64,000 nucleotides of DNA, from NCBI RefSeq assembly GCF_002834145.1, contig NZ_PHNT01000001.1, forward strand, positions 519,069 to 583,068, in the 5' to 3' direction. The stretch comes from Roseovarius salinarum (GTDB lineage: Bacteria > Pseudomonadota > Alphaproteobacteria > Rhodobacterales > Rhodobacteraceae). The notes below the pieces were generated by a model. It saw only the letters and a program-made list of their open reading frames with translations, did no database searches and was not told the DNA's origin. The position numbers were made by a program, and so were the translations under genes. Position 1 is the first letter of the stretch. Each line of letters opens with the position of its first letter. Below are positions 8,216-17,381 of this stretch, in pieces.

Positions 8216-9595
8216 TCACTCGCCGGCTTCGAAGTGCAGGCCGACCGCCTGCCAAAGCGCCTTGAAGTCCCGTCGCAGCGCCCGTCGCGACTGCGCCCCC
8301 ATGAAGACCGCCGCGAGTTCGTAGCTGTATGGGTCGCGGTGACGCGACTCGCCCAGCCGCATGCCGTCCTCGACGTGAAGCTGGATCTCGGTGCCGGGGA
8401 ATGCCGCCTCGATCTCGCGCAGGCGCGCGGCATCCGGCACGCCGCGCACGCGCCAGTCATCGTGGTGGCCGTAAAGGCGCGGCATGAACTTGGCGGCGTA
8501 GCGGAACCGTCCCGCCCGTGCGGGATAGGCCGGGCGGCGACCGAGGGCGACATCGATTAGCACCTGCTTGTGCGGCGATCCTTCGACCTTGTCGAAAAGG
8601 GGGCTGTGCGATTTCGAGATGCGGGCGTTCACCTCGAGTAGCCAGACCCGGTCGTTGGCGGCGTCATGGAAGAATTCCATGTTGAACGCGGAGGCGTCGA
8701 GGCCGGCATGACGTATCACCCTTTCCGCCGCGTCGATCATGCGCGCCTGCACGGCCCGCGGCAGCGCCGACGGGTATTCGTATCGCTCGAGGCTCGATCT
8801 GTTGGGGCCGCGAATGGAATCCACGATCCCGTAGATCTGCGGCGTGCCATCCGTGACGTGGCCCTCGAGGGTGCACTGCCGTCCGCGCGAGATGATCTGC
8901 TCGGCGATGCAGTGATAGCCGTCCACGGCGCGGATGTTGTCGGGGATGTCGGCGTAGCCGAGGATCACGTTCATCGGGTCGGCGAAACGGTCGATGCCCG
9001 CGCGGATGAGGTCGAGCGCGTGGTCCAGATCACGGCGGTTGGACACGCGAAATCCCAGAAGTGACGAATGTGCCTTGATGGGTTTGAGCCAGAACGGGTA
9101 GGCCAGCCCGATGCGTTGGGCGGCATCGGGTGCGAAGGGGTCCACCGCCGCGAAGGCGGGCACCGTCTCGGGTACCGCCTCTTGCTGAACGCGGCGCGCC
9201 CAGTACTTGTGTTCGCAACGCAACACGCTTTCGAGACTGGGGCCGCGCAGCCCGAATTCGCGCCGCAGTATCGGCATCATCAGAACGGTGGGAAAATCCC
9301 AGTAGCCGATGATGGCGTCGACGGGACCGGGGAAGGCACGCAGAATGCGTCGCGCCTTGTCCAGAAGTGCTTCCAGGTCGAATGTGCGTGCGCCCGAGAT
9401 CTCTTCGAACCCCAGCAGCGGGTGAAATTCATACCGGTCCGCACCCGGCACGGCCTTCAGAAGCCGCAGGTTGAATTCGTCGAGTCCCACGACGAAGATG
9501 TTTTTCCGGCGCGCGTGTTCCATCGGGTCGGTTTCCAGCATGTCCAACATCCAGAATTCGGTCGCATACGCAAGGCCTTTGCCGCCCTGACCCAT
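8216..9595 (-). CDS. ATP-grasp domain protein
   Basis: A 459-residue ATP-grasp enzyme (carboxylate-amine or carboxylate-thiol ligase fold). The core shows FWLKPIKAHSSLLGF, the ATP-binding AEQIISRG strand and the Mg-binding FNMEFFHD...WLLEVNAR (E and N), followed by SKSHSPLFD. The N-terminal 100 residues form a pre-ATP-grasp domain ending in a 'DAIIGYWDFPT' segment. Substrate unknown; no peptide or siderophore cluster is beside it. The start is uncertain: the ATG at 9595 has only a weak ribosome-binding site, and ATGs at 9550, 9541 and 9523 are in frame. Convergent with pncB. Confidence 0.8.
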   Translation of the reverse strand: MGQGGKGLAYATEFWMLDMLETDPMEHARRKNIFVVGLDEFNLRLLKAVPGADRYEFHPLLGFEEISGARTFDLEALLDKARRILRAFPGPVDAIIGYWDFPTVLMMPILRREFGLRGPSLESVLRCEHKYWARRVQQEAVPETVPAFAAVDPFAPDAAQRIGLAYPFWLKPIKAHSSLLGFRVSNRRDLDHALDLIRAGIDRFADPMNVILGYADIPDNIRAVDGYHCIAEQIISRGRQCTLEGHVTDGTPQIYGIVDSIRGPNRSSLERYEYPSALPRAVQARMIDAAERVIRHAGLDASAFNMEFFHDAANDRVWLLEVNARISKSHSPLFDKVEGSPHKQVLIDVALGRRPAYPARAGRFRYAAKFMPRLYGHHDDWRVRGVPDAARLREIEAAFPGTEIQLHVEDGMRLGESRHRDPYSYELAAVFMGAQSRRALRRDFKALWQAVGLHFEAGE

Positions 9596-9691
9596 GGCTA
9601 TCGCCCGCGACCTCTGCGCGCGGGTCCAACCGGGAGCGCACGATCTTCTTGACCCGCGCGGCGCCTTGATCTACCGCTAGCGTCTGCACGG

Positions 9692-9765
9692 GCGGGCATG
9701 GTGAAATGGTATCACACGAGCCTTCCAAGCTCTTGGTGCGGGTTCGATTCCCGCTGCCCGCTCCA
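9692..9765 (+). tRNA. tRNA-Gly (anticodon TCC)
   Basis: Complete cloverleaf: acceptor GCGGGCA pairs with TGCCCGC (9755-9761), discriminator T and encoded CCA follow. The anticodon loop is CTTCCAA, giving TCC for GGA codons. T-loop TTCGATT is normal. It lies alone between two minus-strand genes. Confidence 0.95.
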
Positions 9766-9804
9766 CGCGAATGTTCCCGAAAATGAAACGGGGTCGGCCG
9801 GTGG

Positions 9805-10731
9805 TCAGCCCGTGCGCACGGGGTTGGACCAGGCGCGGCGGCCGGCGCGGTCGACCACCGTCACGCGCAGCCACGGGCTGGCGGCCAGCCGCGTGATCTC
9901 CAGCCGCGTGTCGGTCATGGAATGGCCGTGGTGCGCCACGGCGGCGCTGCCCTGGCCCTGCACGATGACCCGTTCAACGGCCGTCGAGCGCACGCGCAGG
10001 TGGCGGCCCTCGACCTCGACCCGGTGAAGCTCGGGCCCCTGCGTGGAATAGAAATGCCCGGCCTTGAGCGCGGCCAGCAGCGCGTCGGGGTCGTTTTCCT
10101 CGGCCTTCACCATGACCCAGCCGCCGAAGTGGTCGGGGTCCTTGAAATGCGCGTCGTCCGTGGCGATCAGGCTCAGGTCGCGCCCCTCGGACATGAGCAG
10201 GTCCGCGGTGTGAAACCCGTCCGGTCGGTCCGTGCCCACGGCGCAGCCGTGGTTGTAGACCTCGACCGCGTGTGCGGCCGTGATCGAGCGCGCGTCGGAC
10301 AGCGTCAGCCCCGACCACTGCGGATGCGCCACGGCGACGAAGGCACCGGCCGCGCGGGCGCGCTGCGCGATCTCGGGCCCGGTTTCCTGGCCGTCGACCG
10401 GCAGGAAGTGCGGGGCGTTGGCAGGGGCGAAATCCGCTGGCAGCCCGACGGCGAGGATGTGCCACAGCTCTCCGTTCTCCATCGCGCCGGAATGCAGCTC
10501 GGCACCGGGGATGGTGGTGAACCCGTTGCCCCGGAACCGTTTCGTGTCGGCGACCGGGTAGCCGTACATGCCGATGAAATGATCGGTCAGCGCGATGAAG
10601 TCATAGCCTTCATCGCGGTAACGGCGGCAGACCTCGCCGGGGTCCAGCGCGCCGTCGGACAGCGTGGAATGGGTGTGCAGGTTGCCGCGGAAGAAACGCC
10701 CCGGCGCGGTGAAGGCGGAATGTGTCATCAT
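9805..10731 (-). CDS. PHP-domain metal-dependent phosphoesterase
   Basis: A PHP-family (polymerase and histidinol phosphatase) hydrolase of about 309 residues. Metal ligands appear as NLHTHS (17-22), ALTDHF (48-53), PGAEL, AHPQW and ATDDAHF. The C-terminal 60 residues form a beta-rich tail (GPELHRVEVEGRHLRV...RLEITRLAASPWLRVTVVD). Two consecutive ATGs (10731, 10728) are possible starts; neither has a strong ribosome-binding site. Families of this type act on phosphoesters or nucleotides, but the substrate cannot be read from the sequence. Confidence 0.85.
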   Translation of the reverse strand: MMTHSAFTAPGRFFRGNLHTHSTLSDGALDPGEVCRRYRDEGYDFIALTDHFIGMYGYPVADTKRFRGNGFTTIPGAELHSGAMENGELWHILAVGLPADFAPANAPHFLPVDGQETGPEIAQRARAAGAFVAVAHPQWSGLTLSDARSITAAHAVEVYNHGCAVGTDRPDGFHTADLLMSEGRDLSLIATDDAHFKDPDHFGGWVMVKAEENDPDALLAALKAGHFYSTQGPELHRVEVEGRHLRVRSTAVERVIVQGQGSAAVAHHGHSMTDTRLEITRLAASPWLRVTVVDRAGRRAWSNPVRTG

Positions 10732-10952
10732 CGGTCTCGTCTTGCCAGCCCGGGCCCGGTTAGTCCAGCAAAGCGACGTGCGCGTGACAGCCGGGCCGAA
10801 AGGCGGCGCGATGTCCCCTTTGCCTCGTGCTTGCCGGTGCCCGGTCCTGCGCAGGGGGGGCGGCGTGCACGGCACCACGGGGATTTCGGGCCTTGACCGC
10901 GCGGGACGGCGGGGCCAAACCCGGGTGCGCCGAAGCCCACGCAGGAGACCCC

Positions 10953-12749
10953 ATGGCCCGAAAGCCCCAGAACAGCAGCGATGCCCGCGACCGCGACAAG
11001 TCCAAGCGCATCGGCGCGCTGGCCGAGCTGTGGCCGTTCATGCGCCCCTACAAGCTGCTTGCGTTCGGTGCGCTTCTGGCGCTGGTGCTGACCGCCACGG
11101 TATCGCTGATCCTTCCGATGGCGGTGCGCCGGGTGGTCGACAACTTCAACGTCGAGGACGGCCGGATCCTCGACCAGTACTTCTTTGCCGCGCTGGGCAT
11201 CGCGGGGCTCCTGGCGCTGGGCACCGGGCTGCGCTACGCGCTGGTGACCCGCCTGGGCGAGCGTGTCGTGGCCGACATCCGCAAGGCCATCTTCGACCGC
11301 GTCATCGGCATGAGCCCGGCATTCTTCGAAAGCATCATGACGGGCGAGGTGCTCAGCCGGATCACCACCGACACGACGCTGATCCTGTCGGTCATCGGTT
11401 CGTCGGTGTCGATCGCCCTGCGCAACCTGCTGATCTTCATTGGCGGGCTGGCGCTTATGCTGGTGACCTCGGCCAAGCTGACGGGCATGGTGTTGTTGCT
11501 GGTCCCGCTGGTGGTCGTGCCGATCCTCGTGCTTGGCCGGCGGCTGCGCAACCTCAGCCGCGAGAACCAGGACTGGATCGCGCGCAGTTCCGGCAACGCC
11601 TCGGAGGCGCTCCAAAGCGTCCAGACGGTTCAGGCCTTCACCCACGAGGACGCCAGCCGCGCAACCTTCGCCGGGGTGACCGAGGAAAGCTATGCCTCGG
11701 CGAAGCGGCGGATCACGACGCGCGCGCTGATGACGGTGATCGTGATCTTCCTCGTCTTCACCGGCGTGGTGGGCGTGCTGTGGATGGGCGCGCACGACGT
11801 GCGCGCCGGCGACATGAGCGCGGGCACGCTGGTCCAGTTCGTGATCTACTCGGTCATGGTCGCCGGCGCCGTGGCGGCCCTGTCGGAGATCTGGGGCGAG
11901 TTGCAGCGCGCCGCGGGCGCGACCGAGCGGCTGGTGGAACTGCTGCGCGCCGACGACCGGGTGACCGACCCCGAGGACCCGGTCGCCCTGCCGCGGCCAG
12001 TCAGGGGTGCCATCGGTTTCGAAGAGGTGCATTTCGCCTATCCGTCCCGGCCCGAGATACCCGCCCTCGACGGTCTGGACCTGCACGTCGCGCCGGGCGA
12101 GACGGTGGCCCTGGTCGGCCCCTCCGGCGCGGGCAAGACGACCATCGTTCAGCTGATCGAACGCTTCTACGATCCCGAGCGCGGCCGCGTGACGCTCGAC
12201 GGCCTTCCGCTCGACAAGATGCGGCGCGACGATTTCCGCGCCGAGATGGCGCTGGTGCCGCAGGACCCGGTGATCTTCGCCGCCTCGGCGCGCGAGAACA
12301 TCCGCTTCGGCCGGCGCGACGCCACCGATGCGGAGGTCGAGCAGGCCGCGCGCGCGGCGGCGGCGCACGACTTCGTCACCGCGCTGCCCGATGGCTACGA
12401 CACCTACGTCGGCGAACGTGGCGTGATGCTGTCAGGCGGACAGAAGCAGCGCATCGCCATCGCCCGGGCGATCCTGCGCGACGCGCCGGTGCTTTTGCTG
12501 GACGAGGCCACCAGCGCGCTCGATGCCGAAAGCGAACGCGCCGTGCAACAGGCGGTGGACGCGATGGCGCGCACCCGGACCACGATCATCGTGGCCCATC
12601 GGCTGGCGACCGTGAAGAAAGCCGACCGCATCGTCGTAATGGACCACGGCCGCATCGTGGCCGAAGGCACGCACGACAGCCTCGTGGCCGAGGACGGTCT
12701 TTATGCCCGGCTGGCGCGGCTGCAGTTCACCGACGGCGAGGCGGCCTGA
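10953..12749 (+). CDS. ABC exporter, fused membrane and ATPase domains (MsbA/LmrA type)
   Basis: A 598-residue half-transporter that must dimerise to export a lipid, drug or similar hydrophobic substrate. An N-terminal six-helix ABC membrane domain (about 25-320) is followed by the ATPase: Walker A GPSGAGKTT at 389-397, Q-loop in VPQDPVIF, signature LSGGQKQR at 493-500, Walker B VLLLDEAT at 513-520, and H-loop VAHRLA. ATG 10953 follows CAGGAGA. A leading cytosolic stretch rich in Asp, Arg and Lys (1-20) is common in this group. Divergent from the PHP gene and followed on the same strand by an acyl-CoA synthetase, which gives only weak support for a lipid substrate. Confidence 0.9.
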   Translation: MARKPQNSSDARDRDKSKRIGALAELWPFMRPYKLLAFGALLALVLTATVSLILPMAVRRVVDNFNVEDGRILDQYFFAALGIAGLLALGTGLRYALVTRLGERVVADIRKAIFDRVIGMSPAFFESIMTGEVLSRITTDTTLILSVIGSSVSIALRNLLIFIGGLALMLVTSAKLTGMVLLLVPLVVVPILVLGRRLRNLSRENQDWIARSSGNASEALQSVQTVQAFTHEDASRATFAGVTEESYASAKRRITTRALMTVIVIFLVFTGVVGVLWMGAHDVRAGDMSAGTLVQFVIYSVMVAGAVAALSEIWGELQRAAGATERLVELLRADDRVTDPEDPVALPRPVRGAIGFEEVHFAYPSRPEIPALDGLDLHVAPGETVALVGPSGAGKTTIVQLIERFYDPERGRVTLDGLPLDKMRRDDFRAEMALVPQDPVIFAASARENIRFGRRDATDAEVEQAARAAAAHDFVTALPDGYDTYVGERGVMLSGGQKQRIAIARAILRDAPVLLLDEATSALDAESERAVQQAVDAMARTRTTIIVAHRLATVKKADRIVVMDHGRIVAEGTHDSLVAEDGLYARLARLQFTDGEAA

Positions 12750-12863
12750 CCGCGGCACGGCGAAAAACGCAGCGTCAATCTTGCGTGCCGCCGGCGCGAC
12801 CCGCATGTTTGCCGGATGGAGGAGCGATGCCCGGCCCGTGCCGGGCTGTTGGGAGGACACAGC

Positions 12864-14768
12864 ATGACATTTGCCTCGCGGCGGGACGCGCTTGAGATCG
12901 AGACCGAGAAGCCGTGGGACGAGCGGGATATCCCCGCGACGCTCTACCAGATGCTGCGCCAGACGGTGGACGCTTTCCCGGACCGTCCCGCGATCAGCTA
13001 CCAGTTGCTGTCCGGCCCCGATGACAAGGCGCAGACCCTGACCTGGCAGCAGTTCCACGACCAGGTCTGCCGCGCGGCGAACCTGTTCCGCGACCTCAAG
13101 GTGGGCGAGAACGATGTCGTGGCCCTGGTGATGCCCAACTGCCTGGAAACGGCGGTGGCCACGGTGGGCGGCGCGATCGCGGGGGTCGTCAACCCGATCA
13201 ACCCGTTGCTGGAGCCCGAGCAGATCGCCGCCATCCTGCGCGAGACCGACGCGAAAGTGGTGGTCACGCTCAAGGCCTTTCCCAAGACGGACATCGCCCA
13301 GAAGTGCGCCGAGGCGGTGCGCCATGCGCCCAATGTCCACACCGTGCTCGAGGTCGATCTCAACACCTACCTCACCCCGCCCAAGAAATGGATCGTGCCG
13401 CTGGTCCGGCCGAAGAACCCCGACCGGCACCATGCCGACCTGCGCGATTTCAACAAGGCGCTGAAGACACACGGCACGACGCTCGATTTCGCCGACAGCG
13501 CGGGCGACCGCGTGGCTGCGTATTTCCACACCGGCGGCACGACGGGCATGCCCAAGGTGGCCCAGCACCGCTATTCGGGCATCGTCTACAACGGCTGGCT
13601 GGGCCACCGGCTGCTGTTCACCGAGGAAGACAGCGTGATGTGTCCGCTGCCGCTGTTCCATGTCTTCGCATGCCACGTGATCCTGATGGCGATGATCAAG
13701 TCGGGGGCGCATGTCGTCTTTCCGACCCCGGCGGGCTATCGCGGCGAGGGCGTGTTCGACAACTTCTGGAAGCTGTGCGAACGCTGGAAGACGACCTTCG
13801 TGATAACGGTGCCGACGGCCGTTTCGGCGCTGATGCAGCGCGAGGTGGACGCCGACATCTCGACGGTGAAGAACGCCTTCTCGGGTTCGGCGCCGATGCC
13901 GCTGGAACTTTTCAACCGCTTCGAGTCGGCCACCGGCATGGCGGTGATCGAGGGCTACGGGCTGACCGAGGCGACCTGCCTGGTGTCCTGCAACCCGCCG
14001 GAGGGGGAGAAGAAGGTGGGGTCGGTCGGCGTGCCTTTCCCCCACACCGACGTGCGCATCTACGATCAGGACGAGGACGGCGTGCCGGTCGAGGTGCCCA
14101 CCGATACGGTGGGCGAGATCTGTATCTCCAATCCCGGCGTCTATGCCGGGCACACCTACACCGACCCCGACAAGAACCGCGACCTCTACTACCACGAAAA
14201 GTACCTGCGCACCGGCGATCTGGGCCGGATCGACCCGGACGGATACCTGTGGATCACGGGCCGCGCGAAGGACCTGATCATCCGCGGCGGCCACAACATC
14301 GACCCCGCGGACATCGAGGAGGCGCTGATGGTCCATCACGACGTGGCCGTGGCCGGCGCGATCGGCCAGCCAGACGCCCACGCCGGCGAGGTGCCCTGCG
14401 CCTATGTCGAACTGATCGAGGGCGGCACGGCGACCGGCGCGGAGTTGCTGGAGCATTGCAAGATCCATGTCCACGAGCGCGCCGCGTTTCCCAAGCACGT
14501 CGAGGTGCTGGAGGAACTGCCGAAAACGGCCGTCGGCAAGACGTTCAAGCCCGACCTGCGAAAGCTGGCGATCAAGCGCGTGTACGATGCCGCGCTCGAG
14601 GAAGAGGGAATCCACGCCCACGTGTCGGAAGTGATCGAGTCGAAGAAGCGCGGGCTGGTGGCGCAGATCGAGCCCACGGGCGAGGTGGACAACGACAAGC
14701 TGGCCCACGTCCTGGGCCGGTTCACACGGCCGTGGGAATGGGCCGGGACGGATCCGGCTGAAACCTGA
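12864..14768 (+). CDS. Acyl-CoA synthetase (AMP-forming)
   Basis: A 634-residue adenylate-forming enzyme that activates a carboxylate with ATP and CoA. Motifs in order: P-loop HTGGTTGMPK (222-231), GYGLTEAT, YLRTGDLG, GRAKDLIIRGGHNI and the catalytic lysine in PKTAVGKTFKPDL. Length and a C-terminal extension past the lysine domain suit the larger fatty-acyl or aryl-CoA ligase group; chain-length preference cannot be read. Start ATG 12864 sits behind GGGAGGA. Convergent with leuA; two hairpins and a dispersed repeat separate them. Confidence 0.9.
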   Translation: MTFASRRDALEIETEKPWDERDIPATLYQMLRQTVDAFPDRPAISYQLLSGPDDKAQTLTWQQFHDQVCRAANLFRDLKVGENDVVALVMPNCLETAVATVGGAIAGVVNPINPLLEPEQIAAILRETDAKVVVTLKAFPKTDIAQKCAEAVRHAPNVHTVLEVDLNTYLTPPKKWIVPLVRPKNPDRHHADLRDFNKALKTHGTTLDFADSAGDRVAAYFHTGGTTGMPKVAQHRYSGIVYNGWLGHRLLFTEEDSVMCPLPLFHVFACHVILMAMIKSGAHVVFPTPAGYRGEGVFDNFWKLCERWKTTFVITVPTAVSALMQREVDADISTVKNAFSGSAPMPLELFNRFESATGMAVIEGYGLTEATCLVSCNPPEGEKKVGSVGVPFPHTDVRIYDQDEDGVPVEVPTDTVGEICISNPGVYAGHTYTDPDKNRDLYYHEKYLRTGDLGRIDPDGYLWITGRAKDLIIRGGHNIDPADIEEALMVHHDVAVAGAIGQPDAHAGEVPCAYVELIEGGTATGAELLEHCKIHVHERAAFPKHVEVLEELPKTAVGKTFKPDLRKLAIKRVYDAALEEEGIHAHVSEVIESKKRGLVAQIEPTGEVDNDKLAHVLGRFTRPWEWAGTDPAET

Positions 14769-14803
14769 GACGGCGGCGCGCCGCGGCAGGGGCGCTGCCC
14801 CTC

Positions 14804-14828
14804 TTGTCCCGGGCAGTGCCCGGGACAA
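14804..14828. terminator. Perfect 11-bp hairpin between convergent genes
   Basis: TTGTCCCGGGC (14804-14814) pairs with 14818-14828 around AGT. A smaller stem, AGGGGC with GCCCCT, lies just upstream at 14788-14802. No long T-run follows, so it is at best a weak intrinsic terminator for both the acyl-CoA synthetase and leuA. It abuts the dispersed repeat at 14835. Confidence 0.45.
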
Positions 14829-14834
14829 TTCAAC

Positions 14835-14860
14835 CCGGAGTATTTCGGGCAAGATGAAGG
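14835..14860 (+). repeat. Dispersed intergenic repeat, copy 1
   Basis: Core GGAGTATTT, then five variable bases, then AAGATGAAGG. Related copies lie at 19051, 24580 (minus) and 56316. It follows the acyl-CoA synthetase hairpins and ends ten bases before the leuA stop. Confidence 0.65.
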
Positions 14861-14870
14861 GTGCGCGGCG

Positions 14871-16451
14871 TCAGCTCACGTCCTTGTAGCTGACCTCGGC
14901 CACGTCGCCGCCGGATTTCTCGCGGCGCACCAGCAGGCGGTTCAGCGCATGGACATAGGCCTTGGCCGAGGCCACCACGGTGTCGGTGTCCGCCGACTGG
15001 CCGGTGACGATGCGGCCCTCTTCCTCCATCCGCACGCTGACGGTGGCCTGCGCGTCGGTTCCGCCGGTCACCGCGTGCACCTGGTAGAGCTGCAGGTGCG
15101 CGTCGTGCGGGAAAAGCTGCTTGACGGCGTTGAAGGTGGCGTCGACGGGGCCGTCGCCGGTGGCCTCGGTGGATGTCTCGGCACCGTCGATTTCCATCGT
15201 CAGGGTGGCGGTCTGGGGCCCTTCGGTGCCGCAGACAACGCGCAGGTGCTTGACCTGGAGCCGGTCGCTTTCCCCGTCGGTGCCGGCATGCACCAGCGCG
15301 ATCAGGTCCTCGTCGTAGACCTCCTTCTTGCGGTCGGCGAGTTCCTTGAAGCGGTAGAAGACATCGCCGAGCTGGTTCTCGGCCAGTTCGTAGCCCAGTT
15401 CCTTGAGCTTGGAACGCAGCGCCGCCCGGCCCGAGTGCTTGCCCATGACGATGTTGGTCTCGGTCAGGCCGATGTCCTCGGGGCGCATGATCTCGAAGGT
15501 CTCGGCGTTCTTGAGCATCCCGTCCTGGTGGATGCCCGATTCGTGCGCAAAGGCGTTCTTGCCCACGATCGCCTTGTTGTACTGGACCGGGAAACCGCTG
15601 ACGGTGGCCACGCGGCGCGAGATGTTCATGATCCTGGTGGAATCGACGCGCGTGTTCCACGGCAGGATGTCGTTGCGCACCTTCAGCGCCATCACGACTT
15701 CCTCGAGCGCGGTGTTGCCGGCGCGTTCGCCCAGCCCGTTGATCGTGCACTCGATCTGGCGCGCGCCGCCCTCGACGGCCGCCAGTGCATTGGCCGTGGC
15801 CATGCCCAGATCGTTGTGGCAGTGCGTGGCGAAGACGATCTCGTCTGCGCCCGGCACCTCGTCGATCAGCCGGCGGATCAGGTCGGCCGATTCCACCGGC
15901 GCGGTGTAGCCCACGGTGTCGGGGATGTTGATCGTGGTCGCGCCGGCGTTGATCGCGATCCCGACGACGCGCTTGAGGTAATCCCACTCCGTCCGGGTGG
16001 CGTCCATCGGCGACCACTGCACGTTGTCGCACAGGTTGCGCGCGTGGGTGACCGTCTCGTGGATGCGCTCGGCCATCTCGTCCTGGCTGAGATCGGGGAT
16101 CGCCCGGTGCAGGGGCGAGGTGCCGATGAAGGTGTGGATGCGCGGGCGCGCGCCGTGTTTCACCGCTTCCCAGCAGCGGTCGATGTCCTTGGGGTTGGCG
16201 CGCGCCAGCCCGCAGATCACCGCCTGCTGGCTGCGTTCGGCGATTTCCTTGACGGCGCGGAAGTCGCCCTCGGAGGCGATGGGAAAGCCCGCCTCGATGA
16301 TGTCGACGCCCATCTCGTCGAGCATGCCCGCGATCTCGAGCTTCTCGTCGTGGGTCATGGTGGCGCCGGGCGACTGCTCGCCGTCGCGCAACGTCGTGTC
16401 GAAGATCAACACGCGGTCGTCCTGGGGGTGGTCTGTCATGTCGGGTCTCAT
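14871..16451 (-). CDS. leuA: 2-isopropylmalate synthase
   Basis: Condenses acetyl-CoA with 2-oxoisovalerate, the committed step of leucine synthesis. The 526-residue product has the HMGL-like barrel with DTTLRDGEQSPG (residues 18-29), the metal-binding HCHND, and ESGIHQDG. A C-terminal LeuA dimer domain (about 375-515), the usual leucine feedback site, is complete. ATG 16451 follows AGGA at normal spacing; ATG 16439 is an alternative. A leader peptide with four consecutive leucine codons and an RNA fold that can cover this ribosome-binding site lie directly upstream, so synthesis is probably controlled by leucine supply at the RNA level. Confidence 0.96.
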   Translation of the reverse strand: MRPDMTDHPQDDRVLIFDTTLRDGEQSPGATMTHDEKLEIAGMLDEMGVDIIEAGFPIASEGDFRAVKEIAERSQQAVICGLARANPKDIDRCWEAVKHGARPRIHTFIGTSPLHRAIPDLSQDEMAERIHETVTHARNLCDNVQWSPMDATRTEWDYLKRVVGIAINAGATTINIPDTVGYTAPVESADLIRRLIDEVPGADEIVFATHCHNDLGMATANALAAVEGGARQIECTINGLGERAGNTALEEVVMALKVRNDILPWNTRVDSTRIMNISRRVATVSGFPVQYNKAIVGKNAFAHESGIHQDGMLKNAETFEIMRPEDIGLTETNIVMGKHSGRAALRSKLKELGYELAENQLGDVFYRFKELADRKKEVYDEDLIALVHAGTDGESDRLQVKHLRVVCGTEGPQTATLTMEIDGAETSTEATGDGPVDATFNAVKQLFPHDAHLQLYQVHAVTGGTDAQATVSVRMEEEGRIVTGQSADTDTVVASAKAYVHALNRLLVRREKSGGDVAEVSYKDVS

Positions 16452-16459
16452 CTCGTCTG

Positions 16460-16541
16460 TCCTAAGCCTGGAAATGGCGCGAAACGGAGCACATCCTCTG
16501 AGCGGTCGCGCCGGAACGGCACGCTCAGAGGCGGCTTAGGA
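16460..16541 (-). promoter_or_regulatory. leuA attenuator: nested hairpins that can sequester the leuA ribosome-binding site
   Basis: The transcript segment TCCTAAGCC (minus strand, 16541-16533), made of leader leucine and serine codons, is perfectly complementary to GGCTTAGGA (16468-16460), which contains the leuA Shine-Dalgarno AGGA. Nested inside is a second perfect 10-bp stem, CCTCTGAGCG (16531-16522) with CGCTCAGAGG (16504-16495). No strong T-run follows, so control by hiding the start site is more likely than classical termination. A ribosome stalled on the leader leucine codons would keep both stems open. Confidence 0.7.
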
Positions 16542-16620
16542 GCAGCAGGGCAGCCCGGCCAGGGCCGGGAAGGGCGCCGCAGGGCGCAGACGCGGGTATG
16601 TTCTGCCCGTTGATCATCAT
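16525..16620 (-). CDS. leuL: leuA leader peptide
   Basis: A 31-residue peptide starting MMINGQNIP and ending AALLLLSRL. The four adjacent leucine codons are CTG CTG CTC CTA, with another leucine as the last codon. Position, size and composition are those of a leucine attenuation leader. The stop codon lies inside the 5' strand of the inner attenuator stem. Too short and too near leuA to be an ordinary gene. The upstream ribosome-binding site is weak. Confidence 0.75.
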   Translation of the reverse strand: MMINGQNIPASAPCGALPGPGRAALLLLSRL

Positions 16621-16715
16621 GCACGCAGCATACGCGCGGCGTGGCGCCTTGAAAAGTGTGATTTTCAGGCATCGCGGCGTTGATCCCGGCCCGCGGCCGC
16701 CTAGCTGCCCACGGC

Positions 16716-17381
16716 ATGGAACGGGCATTGATCATCGGCGCCTCGGGGGGCATCGGCGCGGCGCTGTCGGACGCGCTGGTCACGCGGGGCGCGGGCGTCA
16801 CCGCGCTGACGCGCCGCGACGACGGGCTGGACGTGACCGAAGAGGCCTCGGTCGAGGCGGCGCTGGGGCGGCTGGACGGCCCATTCGATCTGGTCTTCGT
16901 GGCGACCGGCGGGCTGGAAATCGACGGGCGGCGGCCAGAGAAATCGCTCAAGCACCTCGACGCGGCGGCGTTGCAGCGGCAGTTCGCGCTCAACACCATC
17001 GGGCCGGCGCTGGTGCTCAAGCACGCGGTGCGTCTGCTGCCGCGCGACCGCCGGTGCATGTTCGCCGCGCTGTCCGCGCGGGTTGGGTCGATCGGCGACA
17101 ACGGCTTCGGCGGCTGGTATGGCTACCGTGCGGCCAAGGCGGCGCTCAACCAGATGATCCACACCGGCGCGATCGAGCTTGCGCGCACGCACAAGCAGTC
17201 GATCTGCGTGGCGCTGCACCCGGGCACGGTGCAGACGCCGCTGACCCGCCGGTACGTGGGCAACCACCCGTCGGTCACGCCGCAGGACGCCGCGCAGAAC
17301 CTTCTTTCGGTCATGGACGGGCTGGCGCCGCAGGACACGGGGCTGTTCTTCGACTGGCAGGGCAAGCGGGTGCCGTGGTGA
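16716..17381 (+). CDS. Short-chain dehydrogenase/reductase
   Basis: A 221-residue Rossmann-fold oxidoreductase of the short-chain (SDR) family. The dinucleotide loop GASGGIGAAL is near the N-terminus (residues 8-17), the catalytic YxxxK is YGYRAAK, with a preceding ALSARVGS serine. The substrate is unknown. The ATG at 16716 is preferred because the SDR fold begins there; an upstream ATG adds only twelve poor residues. Its stop overlaps the GTG of the photolyase gene by four bases, so both are made from one message; SDR and photolyase-like genes often pair in marine bacteria. Confidence 0.87.
   Translation: MERALIIGASGGIGAALSDALVTRGAGVTALTRRDDGLDVTEEASVEAALGRLDGPFDLVFVATGGLEIDGRRPEKSLKHLDAAALQRQFALNTIGPALVLKHAVRLLPRDRRCMFAALSARVGSIGDNGFGGWYGYRAAKAALNQMIHTGAIELARTHKQSICVALHPGTVQTPLTRRYVGNHPSVTPQDAAQNLLSVMDGLAPQDTGLFFDWQGKRVPW

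Noticed and set aside
12432..14852. 806-codon frame on the minus strand
   Set aside because: It is the antisense of the ABC exporter and acyl-CoA synthetase genes; composition is typical GC-rich shadow and no domain is recognisable.
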